Source of the DNA: Flammeovirga sp. OC4
GTDB taxonomy: Bacteria > Bacteroidota > Bacteroidia > Cytophagales > Flammeovirgaceae
DNA: 64,000 nucleotides
Assembly: GCF_000812565.1 (NCBI RefSeq)
Contig: NZ_JTAM01000004.1
Coordinates: 186,001-250,000 of the forward strand
Direction: 5' to 3'
Positions 17,296-26,072 of this stretch are shown here, in pieces (position 1 is the first letter of the stretch; each line of letters begins with the position of its first letter). The notes beneath the pieces are model-generated. The model had not been told where the DNA came from and did not search any database. It saw only the letters and a program-made list of their open reading frames with translations. The position numbers and the translations under genes were made by a program.

Positions 17296-17328
17296 TTTAC
17301 ACTTTGGAGTGTAAACGATATAACTTTC
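17296..17328 (+). promoter_or_regulatory. Promoter with inverted-repeat operator of the cysteine desulfurase
   Basis: TTTACACT (17296-17303), N4, AGTGTAAA (17308-17315) is a perfect inverted repeat. TAACTTTC (17321-17328) follows and matches seven of eight -7 positions. The repeat would sit over the -33/spacer region, where a repressor would block RNA polymerase. Which regulator binds is unknown. Confidence 0.45.
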
Positions 17329-17364
17329 ACACATACACACAACCAATTCTTAATTAAACACGGC

Positions 17365-18510
17365 ATGAGCATTTACTTAGATAGCGCTGCAAGTACTCAA
17401 CTTGATCCACAGGTAAAAGAAGCAATGATTGCTTCCATGGATACAGTATTCGGTAATCCATCTTCCACACACGCACATGGTAGAGCCTCTAAAGCAGAGA
17501 TTGAAAAAGCACGTAAAACGATTGCTCAGAGCATCAACGCTTTACCTTCTGAAATCATTTTTACATCTGGTGGTACCGAAACAGATAATGCGGCTATCAA
17601 AGGTCTTGTGCAAGCTTATGGTCTGAAAAGAATCATCTCTTCTCGATTAGAGCATCACGCTGTACTTCATATTACCGAACACTTAGCAAATGAGAATGGT
17701 ATTGAATTGGTCTTTTTGGATGCTGACTCAAAAGGCAATCTTGATCTTGATCAGTTAGAAGCACTTTTAGCTGAAAATGGATCGGAAACTTTAGTGACAT
17801 TGATGCACTGTAATAATGAGATCGGAAACATTTTGGATATCCACCGTGTAGGAGAACTTTGCAAAGCTTCTGGTGCATTTTTCCATTCAGATACTGTACA
17901 AAGTGTAGGTCACTTCCCAATTAATGTCAAAGAGATGCACATCCATACGTTAGCAGGTGCTGCACATAAATTCCATGGACCAAAGGGTGCCGGTTTTATG
18001 TACATTAAAAAAGGAACTAAAATGCCCGCTTTGATTGAAGGTGGCGGACAAGAAAGAGAAGTACGTTCGGGTACTGAAAATGTATGGGGTATTGTAGGTT
18101 TGGCAAAAGCGTTGGAAGTTGCCAATGCTGAAATGGATGCTCATACTGCCCATATCAAAGAAGTGAAAGAATACATGAGAGGTCAATTAGTCGAGCATAT
18201 TCCTGGCGTTGAGTTTAATGGAATGAGCGACGATCTTGACAACAGCTTATACACGGTCTTGAATGTGAGCTTCCCTCCTTCTCCAAAAAATGGAATGTTG
18301 TTATTTGCTCTAGATCTTCAAAAGATATCAGTATCTGGAGGTAGTGCATGTAGCAGCGGTGCCACTCAAGGCTCTCACGTTATTGCAGGAATTGGCGGTG
18401 ACGCCGATAGAACTTCAGTTCGTTTTTCTTTCTCAAAATATAATACAAAAGAAGAAATTGATACTGTACTCGTAAAATTGAAAGAAATCTTAGATCTAGT
18501 AGAGGCTTAA
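17365..18510 (+). CDS. Cysteine desulfurase (NifS/IscS family)
   Basis: 381 residues from the ATG at 17365. A longer in-frame start at 17275 falls inside the preceding terminator and upstream of the promoter, and the family normally begins MxIYLDxAAST as here, so I reject it. The PLP enzyme takes sulfur from cysteine for Fe-S clusters, thiolation and other uses. LEHHAVLH carries the cofactor-stacking His, AGAAHKFHGPKG holds the PLP lysine (about residue 200), and SACSSG carries the catalytic Cys (about residue 327). No iscU, sufS partner or tRNA thiolase gene is adjacent, so the sulfur acceptor is open. A palindromic operator candidate precedes it. Confidence 0.93.
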   Translation: MSIYLDSAASTQLDPQVKEAMIASMDTVFGNPSSTHAHGRASKAEIEKARKTIAQSINALPSEIIFTSGGTETDNAAIKGLVQAYGLKRIISSRLEHHAVLHITEHLANENGIELVFLDADSKGNLDLDQLEALLAENGSETLVTLMHCNNEIGNILDIHRVGELCKASGAFFHSDTVQSVGHFPINVKEMHIHTLAGAAHKFHGPKGAGFMYIKKGTKMPALIEGGGQEREVRSGTENVWGIVGLAKALEVANAEMDAHTAHIKEVKEYMRGQLVEHIPGVEFNGMSDDLDNSLYTVLNVSFPPSPKNGMLLFALDLQKISVSGGSACSSGATQGSHVIAGIGGDADRTSVRFSFSKYNTKEEIDTVLVKLKEILDLVEA

Positions 18511-18539
18511 TAGCCTATTAGTTCGAGTCAAAATATTGA

Positions 18540-18569
18540 AACACTCTGCTGAAAAGTAGAGTGTTTTTT
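18540..18569 (+). terminator. Terminator of the cysteine desulfurase gene
   Basis: AACACTCT (18540-18547) pairs with AGAGTGTT (18558-18565), with inner CT/AG pairs, followed by a run of six T. Confidence 0.85.
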
Positions 18570-18571
18570 CA

Positions 18572-18620
18572 TAAAAAAAATCATCATCTGTAAAAGCTTT
18601 GATCTTTACAGATGATGATT
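18572..18620 (-). terminator. Terminator of the minus-strand YceI operon
   Basis: A perfect 16-base stem between 18579-18594 and 18605-18620 with a 10-base loop. On the minus strand it is followed by a run of eight T (the A-run 18573-18580). It lies 10 bases past the stop of the YceI gene. Confidence 0.9.
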
Positions 18621-18630
18621 AATAAGTATC

Positions 18631-19170
18631 TTAATTCGATGAATGTAAGACACACGTAATTTTAATTTCAACTTCATCCCCAACTGTAAATGTGCCCGTA
18701 CCTTTACCTAAGTCATAATCTAAACGATTGATCTCAAACTTACCCACTAAAGTTGAACTATTAGCTGTAAATGGAATAGACACTTCTTTGGTTATGCCAT
18801 GTAAAGTGAGATTTCCTTTGGTCATATATTGATCTCCATTTTTAATGATTTCACTAGACTTAAAGCATATTTTGGGAAATTTCTCAACATCAAAAAAGTC
18901 CTCATTTTTTAAATGTTTATCTCTTTTTTCATTGTCCGTATTAACAGTGGATGCATCAATACAAACATCAAATTTTGCAGAGAATAAATCATTTTCATCA
19001 AATTGAATACTGCCACTCATTCCATTGAAAAAACCTTCAACAGAATTGACTTTGAAATTACTGATTGTAAAATCAATTTTTGAAGCTGAAGCATTGATTT
19101 CTTGAGCGTGTCCTGTCAGGACGAAAAGGAATAATGAAGTTAATAAGATTAGGGTTTTGTTATTCATCAT
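18631..19170 (-). CDS. YceI-family periplasmic protein
   Basis: 179 residues with a signal peptide ending near GHAQ. The YceI fold is seen in INASASKIDFTISNFKVNSVEGFF, the classical RDKHLKNEDFFDVEKFPKI block, MTKGNLTLHGITKEVSIPF and LDYDLGKGTGTFTVGDEVEI. Members form a lipocalin-like barrel for a polyprenyl or lipid ligand in the periplasm. It follows an outer-membrane protein gene by five bases and is last in that two-gene operon, with a 16-base-pair terminator just behind it. It is much closer to the YceI consensus than the 12390-12998 protein. Confidence 0.9.
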   Translation of the reverse strand: MMNNKTLILLTSLFLFVLTGHAQEINASASKIDFTISNFKVNSVEGFFNGMSGSIQFDENDLFSAKFDVCIDASTVNTDNEKRDKHLKNEDFFDVEKFPKICFKSSEIIKNGDQYMTKGNLTLHGITKEVSIPFTANSSTLVGKFEINRLDYDLGKGTGTFTVGDEVEIKITCVLHSSN

Positions 19171-19175
19171 AATAT

Positions 19176-19856
19176 CTATTTAATGTTGTATCTCGCACCA
19201 ATCACTAAACCATCACTGACTCCTCTAAACCTATCATTACCAGGTTGCAATTCTGTTGGTGTTTGAAATTCTGTGAAGGTATGAGCAAAACCTAACTTCG
19301 CTGACCACTTTTTATTGAAGTGATATTGCACATAAAATTCAGAACTTAACATACCAATATCATTGGCTCCAATCAATAAAGCTGAAACGTTGTTGGAAGA
19401 AGCTGTTGTGGGTTGAGAACTTCCATTTCCTGTATAAATAGCATCTTTGTCTGATCCAAAAGTATAACCTACAGCATCAATATTCATACCGACTTCAAAC
19501 TTACTTTTGATACGGTAACTCAAAGAAATATAAAGCACGATGTTTGACTGACTAGGAGAAGCAATTGTCAAAGTATCTTGCTTGTCTTCTTTTCCATAAA
19601 ACTCTGGAGGAGCAGAGTAAAACTCTTTATTATCTTTCCCTTGGAAAAAAGAATATCGAAGACCTGTCCCTAGTACGAATTTCTTCTTTTGTCCCAAGCC
19701 CCAAGAATGACCAAGGGACAATGACCCTACAAAATCAGAACTGATTTGAACAGTCGCGTCTGCATATAAATATTTTGAAGGCAGTATTTCTGAGTCCTGA
19801 GCGTACAAACCCAAAGAAAAAAGTGAGATGAATAAAGTCAATAACAGCTTTTTCAT
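19176..19856 (-). CDS. Outer-membrane beta-barrel protein in YceI operon
   Basis: 226 residues from the ATG at 19856. An in-frame extension to 19910 adds 18 residues rich in Asn in front of a perfect signal peptide (MKKLLLTLFISLFSLGLYAQ), so the shorter start is chosen. The mature part alternates aromatic strands and polar turns (for example GTGLRYSFFQG, VLYISLSYRIKSKFEVGMN, EFYVQYHFNKKWSAKLGFAH), ending in IGARYNIK, as in small outer-membrane barrels. No ligand or enzyme motif is seen. It precedes the YceI gene by five bases, which suggests the two act together in the envelope. Confidence 0.7.
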   Translation of the reverse strand: MKKLLLTLFISLFSLGLYAQDSEILPSKYLYADATVQISSDFVGSLSLGHSWGLGQKKKFVLGTGLRYSFFQGKDNKEFYSAPPEFYGKEDKQDTLTIASPSQSNIVLYISLSYRIKSKFEVGMNIDAVGYTFGSDKDAIYTGNGSSQPTTASSNNVSALLIGANDIGMLSSEFYVQYHFNKKWSAKLGFAHTFTEFQTPTELQPGNDRFRGVSDGLVIGARYNIK

Positions 19857-20006
19857 AGCAAAAGTTAAAATTTGGTTTAAAAAATTATTGTTGTTTGATG
19901 TCTGTCTCATTCAATTTTTTAGCAGCATCATATTTAAGTCGTGGTTTTAGTATTTTACTGACAAAAAAACTTTAAAAATTAATGAGGAATTGGTTTTGGT
20001 TCTTTT

Positions 20007-20046
20007 AAAAAGCCAAAGAATACCACCCGAAAAGATGGTATTCTTT
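20007..20046 (-). terminator. Terminator of the enolase gene
   Basis: AAAGAATACCA (20015-20025) pairs perfectly with TGGTATTCTTT (20036-20046). On the minus strand the stem is followed after GGC by a run of five T (20007-20011). Confidence 0.8.
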
Positions 20047-20063
20047 GTTAATTGAAATGTTTT

Positions 20064-21335
20064 TTACTTCCATCTATATTCTGATCTCCCTGCCAATTCA
20101 TGCTCAATTTCCAATAGACGGTTGTATTTAGCAATACGTTCACCTCTACAAGCTGAACCTGTTTTGAGATGCCCTCCATCCATTGCGACAGCAAAATCAG
20201 CCAAGAAAGTATCTTCTGTTTCTCCAGATCTGTGTGAGAGGAAATAACGCCACCCTGCCTCTCTACACATTCTCACCGCTTCTATGGTCTCAGTCACGGT
20301 TCCAATCTGATTCAGCTTAATCAAACAAGAGTTAGCTGTTTTTTTCTCAATCCCTTCTTTGATGTATTTGGTATTGGTCACAAAAATATCATCGCCAACC
20401 ACCTCTATCTTATCTCCATATTTTGCAGTGAATTTGGCAAAACCATCCCAATCTTTTTCTGCTAGAGGATCTTCCCAAAGAATAATCGGGTACTTGTCCA
20501 ACCACTCTCCTGCTAGATCGATTAAGTCATCTGAAGTCATTTTTCCTCTTCCTGACCAGACTAAATCATAATTATCTTTTAGGTTAGAGCAAAATGAATT
20601 AGCAGCATTATCCACCGCTACTGAAAGGTCTTTTCCTGGTTTGTACCCTGCCTTTTCTATGGCTTCAATAATCAATTCAATGGCCGCTTCATTGCTTTCA
20701 CAATCCGGAGCAAAACCTCCTTCATCACCTACACTGGTGGCTAGTTTTCTTTCTTTTAAAATTCCTTTTAGAATATGGAAGGTTTCCGCCACATAACGTA
20801 GCCCTTCTTTGAATGAAGGTGCACCATGAGGTACGAGCATGAATTCTTGAAAGTCTACACTGTTATCTGCATGTTCTCCGCCATTCAGAATATTCATACA
20901 GGGCACTGGAATACGAACAGCGTTGGTTCCTCCCAAATATTGATACAAGGGTAAATCCAATGACCTTGCTGCCGCTTTTGCCACTGCCATTGAAACACCT
21001 AAAATTGCATTAGCACCGAGTTTTGACTTATTGTCCGTCCCGTCCAATTCAATCATAGTGTAATCTATTTCTTTTTGTTGGGTGGCATCCATTCCTTCCA
21101 AGGCATCAGCAATAGTAGTGATTACATTTTCGACTGCTTTCTGTACTCCTTTTCCTCCATACCTTTCATCTCCGTCTCTTAGTTCTAGTGCTTCATTTTG
21201 ACCTGTAGATGCTCCTGATGGAACGGAAGCGTATTCTCTTGTTCCGTCATACAATTCTACATAAACGCGTACGGTAGGATTGCCTCTTGAGTCTAGGATT
21301 TCAAGGGCGTAGATTGATTCAATTAATGTGTCCAT
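20064..21335 (-). CDS. eno: Enolase
   Basis: 423 residues, full length. Converts 2-phosphoglycerate to phosphoenolpyruvate in glycolysis. Recognised from [15 protein letters not shown], the loop [30 protein letters not shown], the metal ligands in [12 protein letters not shown] and GDDIFVTN, the catalytic LIKLNQIGT and [10 protein letters not shown]. Near the C-terminus the substrate-phosphate segment reads [14 protein letters not shown]: the Arg is kept but the Ser (or Thr) that normally follows it is Gly, which is unusual for a bacterial enolase. The gene has a possible own promoter at 21385-21413 and its own terminator, so it is probably not part of the cobalamin operon upstream. Confidence 0.93.
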   Translation of the reverse strand: MDTLIESIYALEILDSRGNPTVRVYVELYDGTREYASVPSGASTGQNEALELRDGDERYGGKGVQKAVENVITTIADALEGMDATQQKEIDYTMIELDGTDNKSKLGANAILGVSMAVAKAAARSLDLPLYQYLGGTNAVRIPVPCMNILNGGEHADNSVDFQEFMLVPHGAPSFKEGLRYVAETFHILKGILKERKLATSVGDEGGFAPDCESNEAAIELIIEAIEKAGYKPGKDLSVAVDNAANSFCSNLKDNYDLVWSGRGKMTSDDLIDLAGEWLDKYPIILWEDPLAEKDWDGFAKFTAKYGDKIEVVGDDIFVTNTKYIKEGIEKKTANSCLIKLNQIGTVTETIEAVRMCREAGWRYFLSHRSGETEDTFLADFAVAMDGGHLKTGSACRGERIAKYNRLLEIEHELAGRSEYRWK

Positions 21336-21384
21336 AAATAGTTTTAGGGTTGTGGATTATTTTATATAAGTTAAATATAAAATG

Positions 21385-21413
21385 AAAACCTATTGATACA
21401 TTCATCACACAAA
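21385..21413 (-). promoter_or_regulatory. Possible enolase promoter
   Basis: On the minus strand TTTG (21413-21410) is followed after 17 bases by TAGGTTTT (21392-21385), seven of eight matches to the -7 consensus. The leader would be about 45 bases. Confidence 0.35.
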
Positions 21414-21457
21414 TTTGCACTCACATTACATTGAATATCAATTATATTACAATTATC

Positions 21458-24400
21458 CTATTCTAGTTCCCCCTCCGCTTTCATATACAATGATTTCAAC
21501 TGATCCAAAGTTTCTTGATTTGGTTTTTCCCACAATCCTCTTTGAATCGCTTCCAGCATTCTCTCCGACATATCTTTCAATGCCCACGGGTTATGTTGTC
21601 GGATAAACTCTTGATTTTTTTGATTGAAAAGATACTCTTCTGTGATGCCTTCATACATAAAATCTTCAATCAAATTAGTGGTTGCATCATAAGCAAAAAG
21701 GTAATCCATGGTAGCGGCCATTTCGAAAGCTCCTTTGTAACCATGATCTCTCATCCCTTCCATCCATTTTGGATTGACTACTCTTGAGCGGTATACTTTT
21801 AATAGTTCCTCTTTCAGCGATTTGATTCTTGGCTGTTCAGGGCGTGAGTGATCCCCAAAGTAAGTGGTCGGCATTTCTCCTTTCTCCAAGTTGACAGCCG
21901 CTGTCATTCCTCCTTGGAATTGGTAATAATCATCAGAATCTAATAAGTCATGCTCTCGGTTATCTTGATTTTGGACCACTACCTCCACCATAGATAATCG
22001 CTTTCTGAAAGTCTCATGTGCTGACTTTCCTTCATTTCTTCTTCCCGTATACGCATAGCCTCCCCAATTGATATATACATTAGCAAGGTCTTCCTGATTC
22101 GTCCAGTTTTTCTCATCAATCAATCCCTGCAAGCCTGCTCCATACGCTCCTGGCTTGGAACCGAAAACTCTGTACAATGAACGTTCGTGAGCCGTTTTTT
22201 CATCCAATCCTTCTTTCTTCCAATCCTCTCTTTCTTTTTCAAAACGAGCTTTTATCGGGTTCAAATCATACGGCTCATCCAATTGAGCTACTTTCTCAAC
22301 AGCTGAATTGAATAAGGAAATCACATCCGGAAAGGCATCTCTGAAGAAACCAGAAATACGCAATAAAACATCGACTCTTGGACGTTTTAATTCCAATGTT
22401 GAAATGACTTCAAAATCTTTGACTCTACGGTTGGCTCCCTGCCAAATTGGTCTGACACCCAATAATGCAAAAGCTTGTGCTATATCATCTCCACCTGTTC
22501 TCATAGTTGAGGTTCCCCAAACAGAAATCGCTACTGAACTTGGAAACTCTCCCTCTTCCTGCAAGTATCTATCAATGATATTTTGAGCACTTTTCACGCC
22601 TAGATCATAAGCGGATGGAGAAGGAATTGTTCTTGTATCTACGGAATAGAAATTTCTTCCTGTCGGTAAAATATCCAAACGTCCTCTGGTCGGAGCACCC
22701 GATCCACCGGCAGGAATATATAGGGCATTTAAACCTTTCAGAAGGTGGTCTATTTCATTCCTTGTTTTTAGTAAAGTTGGGATCGTTTTTTCTTTGATAA
22801 ATAAGACGACTTTTTGTGTTTCCTCACCGTAATTCCCTTCTTGATTATGAATGATTCCTTCTATGATCGTCTTCGCTCTATTTTCCAAAACCTCAACTGC
22901 CTGACCAATCGTTCTGCATTCTACTCCCATGATCGTTTGGTGTAATGCCGTTTCATAAACAGTATCCAAAGGATCAAATGCTAATTCCAAATCAATGGCT
23001 AAGGCTTGTAAAATACTCTTTGTATCTCCTTGAGGTAAGCGGTGCAATGCCACCAACATATCCAAGAATTTCTCCTCTGATGGCAGTAAACCGAAAATAT
23101 GTAATCCACCTCTAATTTGAGCTTCTTTTAATTCACATAAATAGCCATCGATCACCTCCAAAAGTACATCAATATCTTTTCCATCTTCATTCAAATCCAC
23201 TCTCAAATGAGTTGTATTGACAAGGTTTTCAATTTTCGATTTAATCAAATTGGCTCTCTTGGGATCAAGTAAAGCCGACTCGTAAAACTCATCAATCAAC
23301 AATTCCAATTGAAGCAACTCACCGTAATTTTCAGCCCTTGTCATCGGTGGAATTAGGTGATCTAAAATAATGGCATGATTACGTCTTTTAGCTTGTGTTC
23401 CTTCCCCTGGATCATTAATAATAAAGGGATAGAAGTGAGGAATTGCTCCCAAAATGGCGGCAGGAAAACAAGATTCCTTCGACAGTGCTACCCCTTTCCC
23501 TGGCAACCATTCCAAGTTGCCATGCTTTCCAACATGAATGATGGCATCGGCTGAGAAGTAATTTTGCAACCAAATATAATACGCCAAATAAGCGTAAGTC
23601 GGTGGTAAATCAGGAGAGTGATACGTGGCTTGCAGATCGATATTATAGCCTCGATTGGGTTGAATACTTAAGAAAATATTGCCTAGTTGCTTTCCTGGAA
23701 TTAGAAAATAACCTTCCCTGTAATTCGGTGATTTTGATGGATGCCCCCACCGTTGTTCTACTTTCTCTCTTAATGCAATGGATAGATGGTTATAGTGGGT
23801 GTAAAATTCTTCTTCTTTGATTTTAATTTCAGCTGATTTGTAAGAAAGTGATTCCAGTTCGTTCGTGACATTTTCCGTCAGCAACTCCATTAATTCCTCT
23901 GTCCCCTCGGGAACATTTTCACCTAACTTATAGCCAGAGTCTTTTAAAGCTTTTAGTATTTCAACCGTACTTGCTGGCGTATCTAATCCTACTCCATTGG
24001 CCAAACGGCTATTTTTACTAGGATAGTTCGGAAGAATAACCGCCACATTTTTCTGGTTGTTTTCTTTTTCTCCCAATTGAATCCAAGCCTTTGCATGTTC
24101 GGCTACAAACTGACAGCCTTCTAAATGAGGCTCAAAATATACAATTTCAGAATCCGTCAACTCGTCCTTTTCCTTGGCTTCTTTGAAGGCGATCACTGAG
24201 GTAATGATCTTTCCATCCACTTCCGGCAAAGCGATATTCATGGCGATATCAGTCGGAGGTAAACCGAAAGTCCCTTCTTCCCACACTTGCTTATTACAAC
24301 TCGCCAATATTGCTTGGATGACGGGAACATTGAGTGTATCAAAAATTCCTTTGGTTTCATTGTCTTGAAAACCTTGTAATGAAAAACCGGTCGTATTGAT

Positions 24401-25198
24401 CAGTACATTAGGCGGAGCAATTTTACAATTTTCTAAAAGAGAAAAAATACGTTGCTGAATATCTTCATCACGATACGACAAGGCCATGCAAGTAATGACT
24501 GTCACTCCTCTTCGTTCCAACTCTTCAGTGACTGCAATAAAAGGATCAAGGTTATCGGCTAAGAAATAACTTCTATAGCCTAATATCAATACCGTTGCCT
24601 TTTCTGTATGTGCTAAAGGTTGATTAAGAATTCCTTTTGAAGGATGATAAAGGAATAAATCAGGAATACTTTCTTGGGCCTTGATTGGAAAATCGTACTC
24701 CAATGTTTCATTCATGATCAGCTTCAACACCTCTTTAGTATTTTGCTTTCCTCCCATCACAAAATATTGCCATATTTCACTAACTTTTGAAAGGGGCAAG
24801 GTGGACATCTGCATCAATTCCAAATCGGGTTTATTATCGCCCGGCAGGAAAATCACATCGATATCATTGTCTTCTGCAAACTCAACAATGGCTTCACATA
24901 AATAAGAAAAGTAAGCGGTCCCTCCCAATAATTTCAACACGACTACTTTGGCTTCTGACACTACTTCCTCGATATAAGTATCAATCGTCAATTCCTGCTT
25001 GAAGTACGTCAAGTTGGCTAAACGTAAACTTGGCAGTTTGGCTTCTTCTTGATGTAATTCTTGATAGGCTTTGTTGACGGTGAATAACTCCGTATCTGCT
25101 GCGGATAAGAAAAGAAGATCACCTGTAGTTTGTTGGATATGGAAAACGCCTTCGTCGTTGGGGTTCCATCCTCCGGGAAGTGTTGAAATTAAATGCAT
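21458..25198 (-). CDS. cobN: Cobaltochelatase large subunit CobN
   Basis: 1246 residues, the normal size for CobN/BchH-type chelatases. CobN is the large catalytic subunit that inserts Co2+ into hydrogenobyrinic acid a,c-diamide with ATP supplied by AAA+ partners. The family is clear from the motifs HVGKHGNLEWLPGKG, NDPGEGTQAKRRNHAIILDH, LPTGRNFYSVDTRTIPS, WGTSTMRTGGDDIAQAF, GSKPGAYGAGLQGLID and NPWALKDMSERMLEAIQRG. The likely ATPase partner is the ChlI-ChlD fusion at 29752-31350. It is the promoter-distal end of the cobalamin run, separated from the half-MFS gene by a structured repeat (25275-25441). A structurally related Mg-chelatase BchH role is unlikely, as no bacteriochlorophyll genes are seen. 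Confidence 0.95.
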   Translation of the reverse strand: MHLISTLPGGWNPNDEGVFHIQQTTGDLLFLSAADTELFTVNKAYQELHQEEAKLPSLRLANLTYFKQELTIDTYIEEVVSEAKVVVLKLLGGTAYFSYLCEAIVEFAEDNDIDVIFLPGDNKPDLELMQMSTLPLSKVSEIWQYFVMGGKQNTKEVLKLIMNETLEYDFPIKAQESIPDLFLYHPSKGILNQPLAHTEKATVLILGYRSYFLADNLDPFIAVTEELERRGVTVITCMALSYRDEDIQQRIFSLLENCKIAPPNVLINTTGFSLQGFQDNETKGIFDTLNVPVIQAILASCNKQVWEEGTFGLPPTDIAMNIALPEVDGKIITSVIAFKEAKEKDELTDSEIVYFEPHLEGCQFVAEHAKAWIQLGEKENNQKNVAVILPNYPSKNSRLANGVGLDTPASTVEILKALKDSGYKLGENVPEGTEELMELLTENVTNELESLSYKSAEIKIKEEEFYTHYNHLSIALREKVEQRWGHPSKSPNYREGYFLIPGKQLGNIFLSIQPNRGYNIDLQATYHSPDLPPTYAYLAYYIWLQNYFSADAIIHVGKHGNLEWLPGKGVALSKESCFPAAILGAIPHFYPFIINDPGEGTQAKRRNHAIILDHLIPPMTRAENYGELLQLELLIDEFYESALLDPKRANLIKSKIENLVNTTHLRVDLNEDGKDIDVLLEVIDGYLCELKEAQIRGGLHIFGLLPSEEKFLDMLVALHRLPQGDTKSILQALAIDLELAFDPLDTVYETALHQTIMGVECRTIGQAVEVLENRAKTIIEGIIHNQEGNYGEETQKVVLFIKEKTIPTLLKTRNEIDHLLKGLNALYIPAGGSGAPTRGRLDILPTGRNFYSVDTRTIPSPSAYDLGVKSAQNIIDRYLQEEGEFPSSVAISVWGTSTMRTGGDDIAQAFALLGVRPIWQGANRRVKDFEVISTLELKRPRVDVLLRISGFFRDAFPDVISLFNSAVEKVAQLDEPYDLNPIKARFEKEREDWKKEGLDEKTAHERSLYRVFGSKPGAYGAGLQGLIDEKNWTNQEDLANVYINWGGYAYTGRRNEGKSAHETFRKRLSMVEVVVQNQDNREHDLLDSDDYYQFQGGMTAAVNLEKGEMPTTYFGDHSRPEQPRIKSLKEELLKVYRSRVVNPKWMEGMRDHGYKGAFEMAATMDYLFAYDATTNLIEDFMYEGITEEYLFNQKNQEFIRQHNPWALKDMSERMLEAIQRGLWEKPNQETLDQLKSLYMKAEGELE

Positions 25199-25274
25199 TT
25201 TGAGAGGGGGCTAAAAATAAATTGTGAAGGGTTTGTGCTTTACTTTCAAAGTACTACTTTCAATCACCTTTCCT

Positions 25275-25441
25275 CTTCATTTTGTCTTGAAACAAAACGA
25301 AGCAAAAATTCAAGGCTGTGAAGTCAAAAGCTAAATTCTACTCCAATCGGCTAAATGATTTTAAACTCGCTTTGCTCAAACAAGAAAATCATTTTTAACG
25401 CCTCATTACATAGAATTCTTAACGCTTTTCCCTTCAATGCC
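25275..25441. repeat. Structured intergenic repeat, copy 1 of 3
   Basis: Same orientation and order as 33211-33381 and 42895-43065. Shared blocks include GGCTGTGAAGTCAAAAGC, ACTCGCT(TT/GC)GCTCAAAC and TTAACGCTTTTCCCTTCAA. Stems: TTTTGT/ACAAAA (5' hairpin inside CTTC/GAAG), AATTCTA (25334-25340)/TAGAATT (25411-25417), GGC/GCC, and apical AATGATTTT/AAAATCATT. Outer arms TGAAG..AAAAGC and GCTTTT..CTTCA also pair, so the unit folds into one long hairpin plus a small one. No reading frame is present. It fills most of the gap 25199-25489. Confidence 0.8.
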
Positions 25442-25489
25442 AATAAGGATACTACCTTAATTGGAAAGACATTTCTTCGATTGTTAGCA

Positions 25490-26068
25490 CTAAGCAACCT
25501 TTACTTTTTCTGGTTCTGATATCACATGTTCTTCCACTAATAAGGATAAAACACTTGACGCTAAAGAGAAAAATGCCATTAGTGAAAAGACTAATGCAAA
25601 ACCAAATTGCATGGCGAATAAGGCTCCAATGATTGCGGCGATGCCTTCTGATAGGGAACGGTAGCCGTAAAAGTGAGAGTAGATACTTTTCTCTTTTCCT
25701 TTCTTCAATGACATGGCAATAATGGCACTCCACGAAGGCGTAATGACTGTTTCGCCTAAGGATAAAATGACTTGGATGAGGAAAACATGGGTTGGACTGC
25801 TTGCAAAAACATACAAGGCATAACCGGTTCCCATCAAAATATAGCCAATACACATCATGGCTCTTTTACTCAACCTTGACTCATCGATTTTATCAAAAAG
25901 GAAAAAGAAAATGCCTTTGAAGATGGCGTAAACACCAATAGCAATTCCGGCATCCATTAACGTCCCTCCTATTTTCTCAATAAAAATGGCATAAATGGGA
26001 GCAAGTAAATTTGCTCCCATATGAGTTAGAATTGAGGCTAGTAGTAATAGCTTTATATTCTTATGCAT
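25490..26068 (-). CDS. Half-size MFS transporter-like protein
   Basis: 192 residues with about six hydrophobic spans, half of a standard 12-span major facilitator. The first span (KLLLLASILTHMGANLLAPIYAIF), the loop DKIDESRLSKRAMMCIGY and the span-5/6 region (LFAMQFGFALVFSLMAFFSLASSVLSLLVEE) resemble an MFS N-terminal bundle. The frame is intact from ATG to stop, so it is not an obvious frameshift, and no second half is present in any frame next to it. It starts four bases after the cobW stop, so it is probably cotranscribed with the cobalamin genes; uptake of cobalt or a corrinoid precursor, working as a dimer, is a guess. Confidence 0.65.
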   Translation of the reverse strand: MHKNIKLLLLASILTHMGANLLAPIYAIFIEKIGGTLMDAGIAIGVYAIFKGIFFFLFDKIDESRLSKRAMMCIGYILMGTGYALYVFASSPTHVFLIQVILSLGETVITPSWSAIIAMSLKKGKEKSIYSHFYGYRSLSEGIAAIIGALFAMQFGFALVFSLMAFFSLASSVLSLLVEEHVISEPEKVKVA

Positions 26069-26072
26069 GATT

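Noticed and set aside
17275-17364. N-terminal 30-codon extension of the cysteine desulfurase
   Set aside because: It begins inside the glmM terminator stem and covers the putative promoter; the family's conserved N-terminus starts at 17365.
25275-25441. Second B12 riboswitch upstream of cobN
   Set aside because: The element lacks the CCCGC core and the B12 box AAGTCAG..ACCTGCC; the resemblance is only in being a structured gap. The same holds for 33211 and 42895.
25452-25853. 133-residue minus-strand frame overlapping the MFS gene
   Set aside because: It is the +1 frame of the transporter with Cys/His-rich, non-protein-like sequence; the other frame has clear membrane spans.
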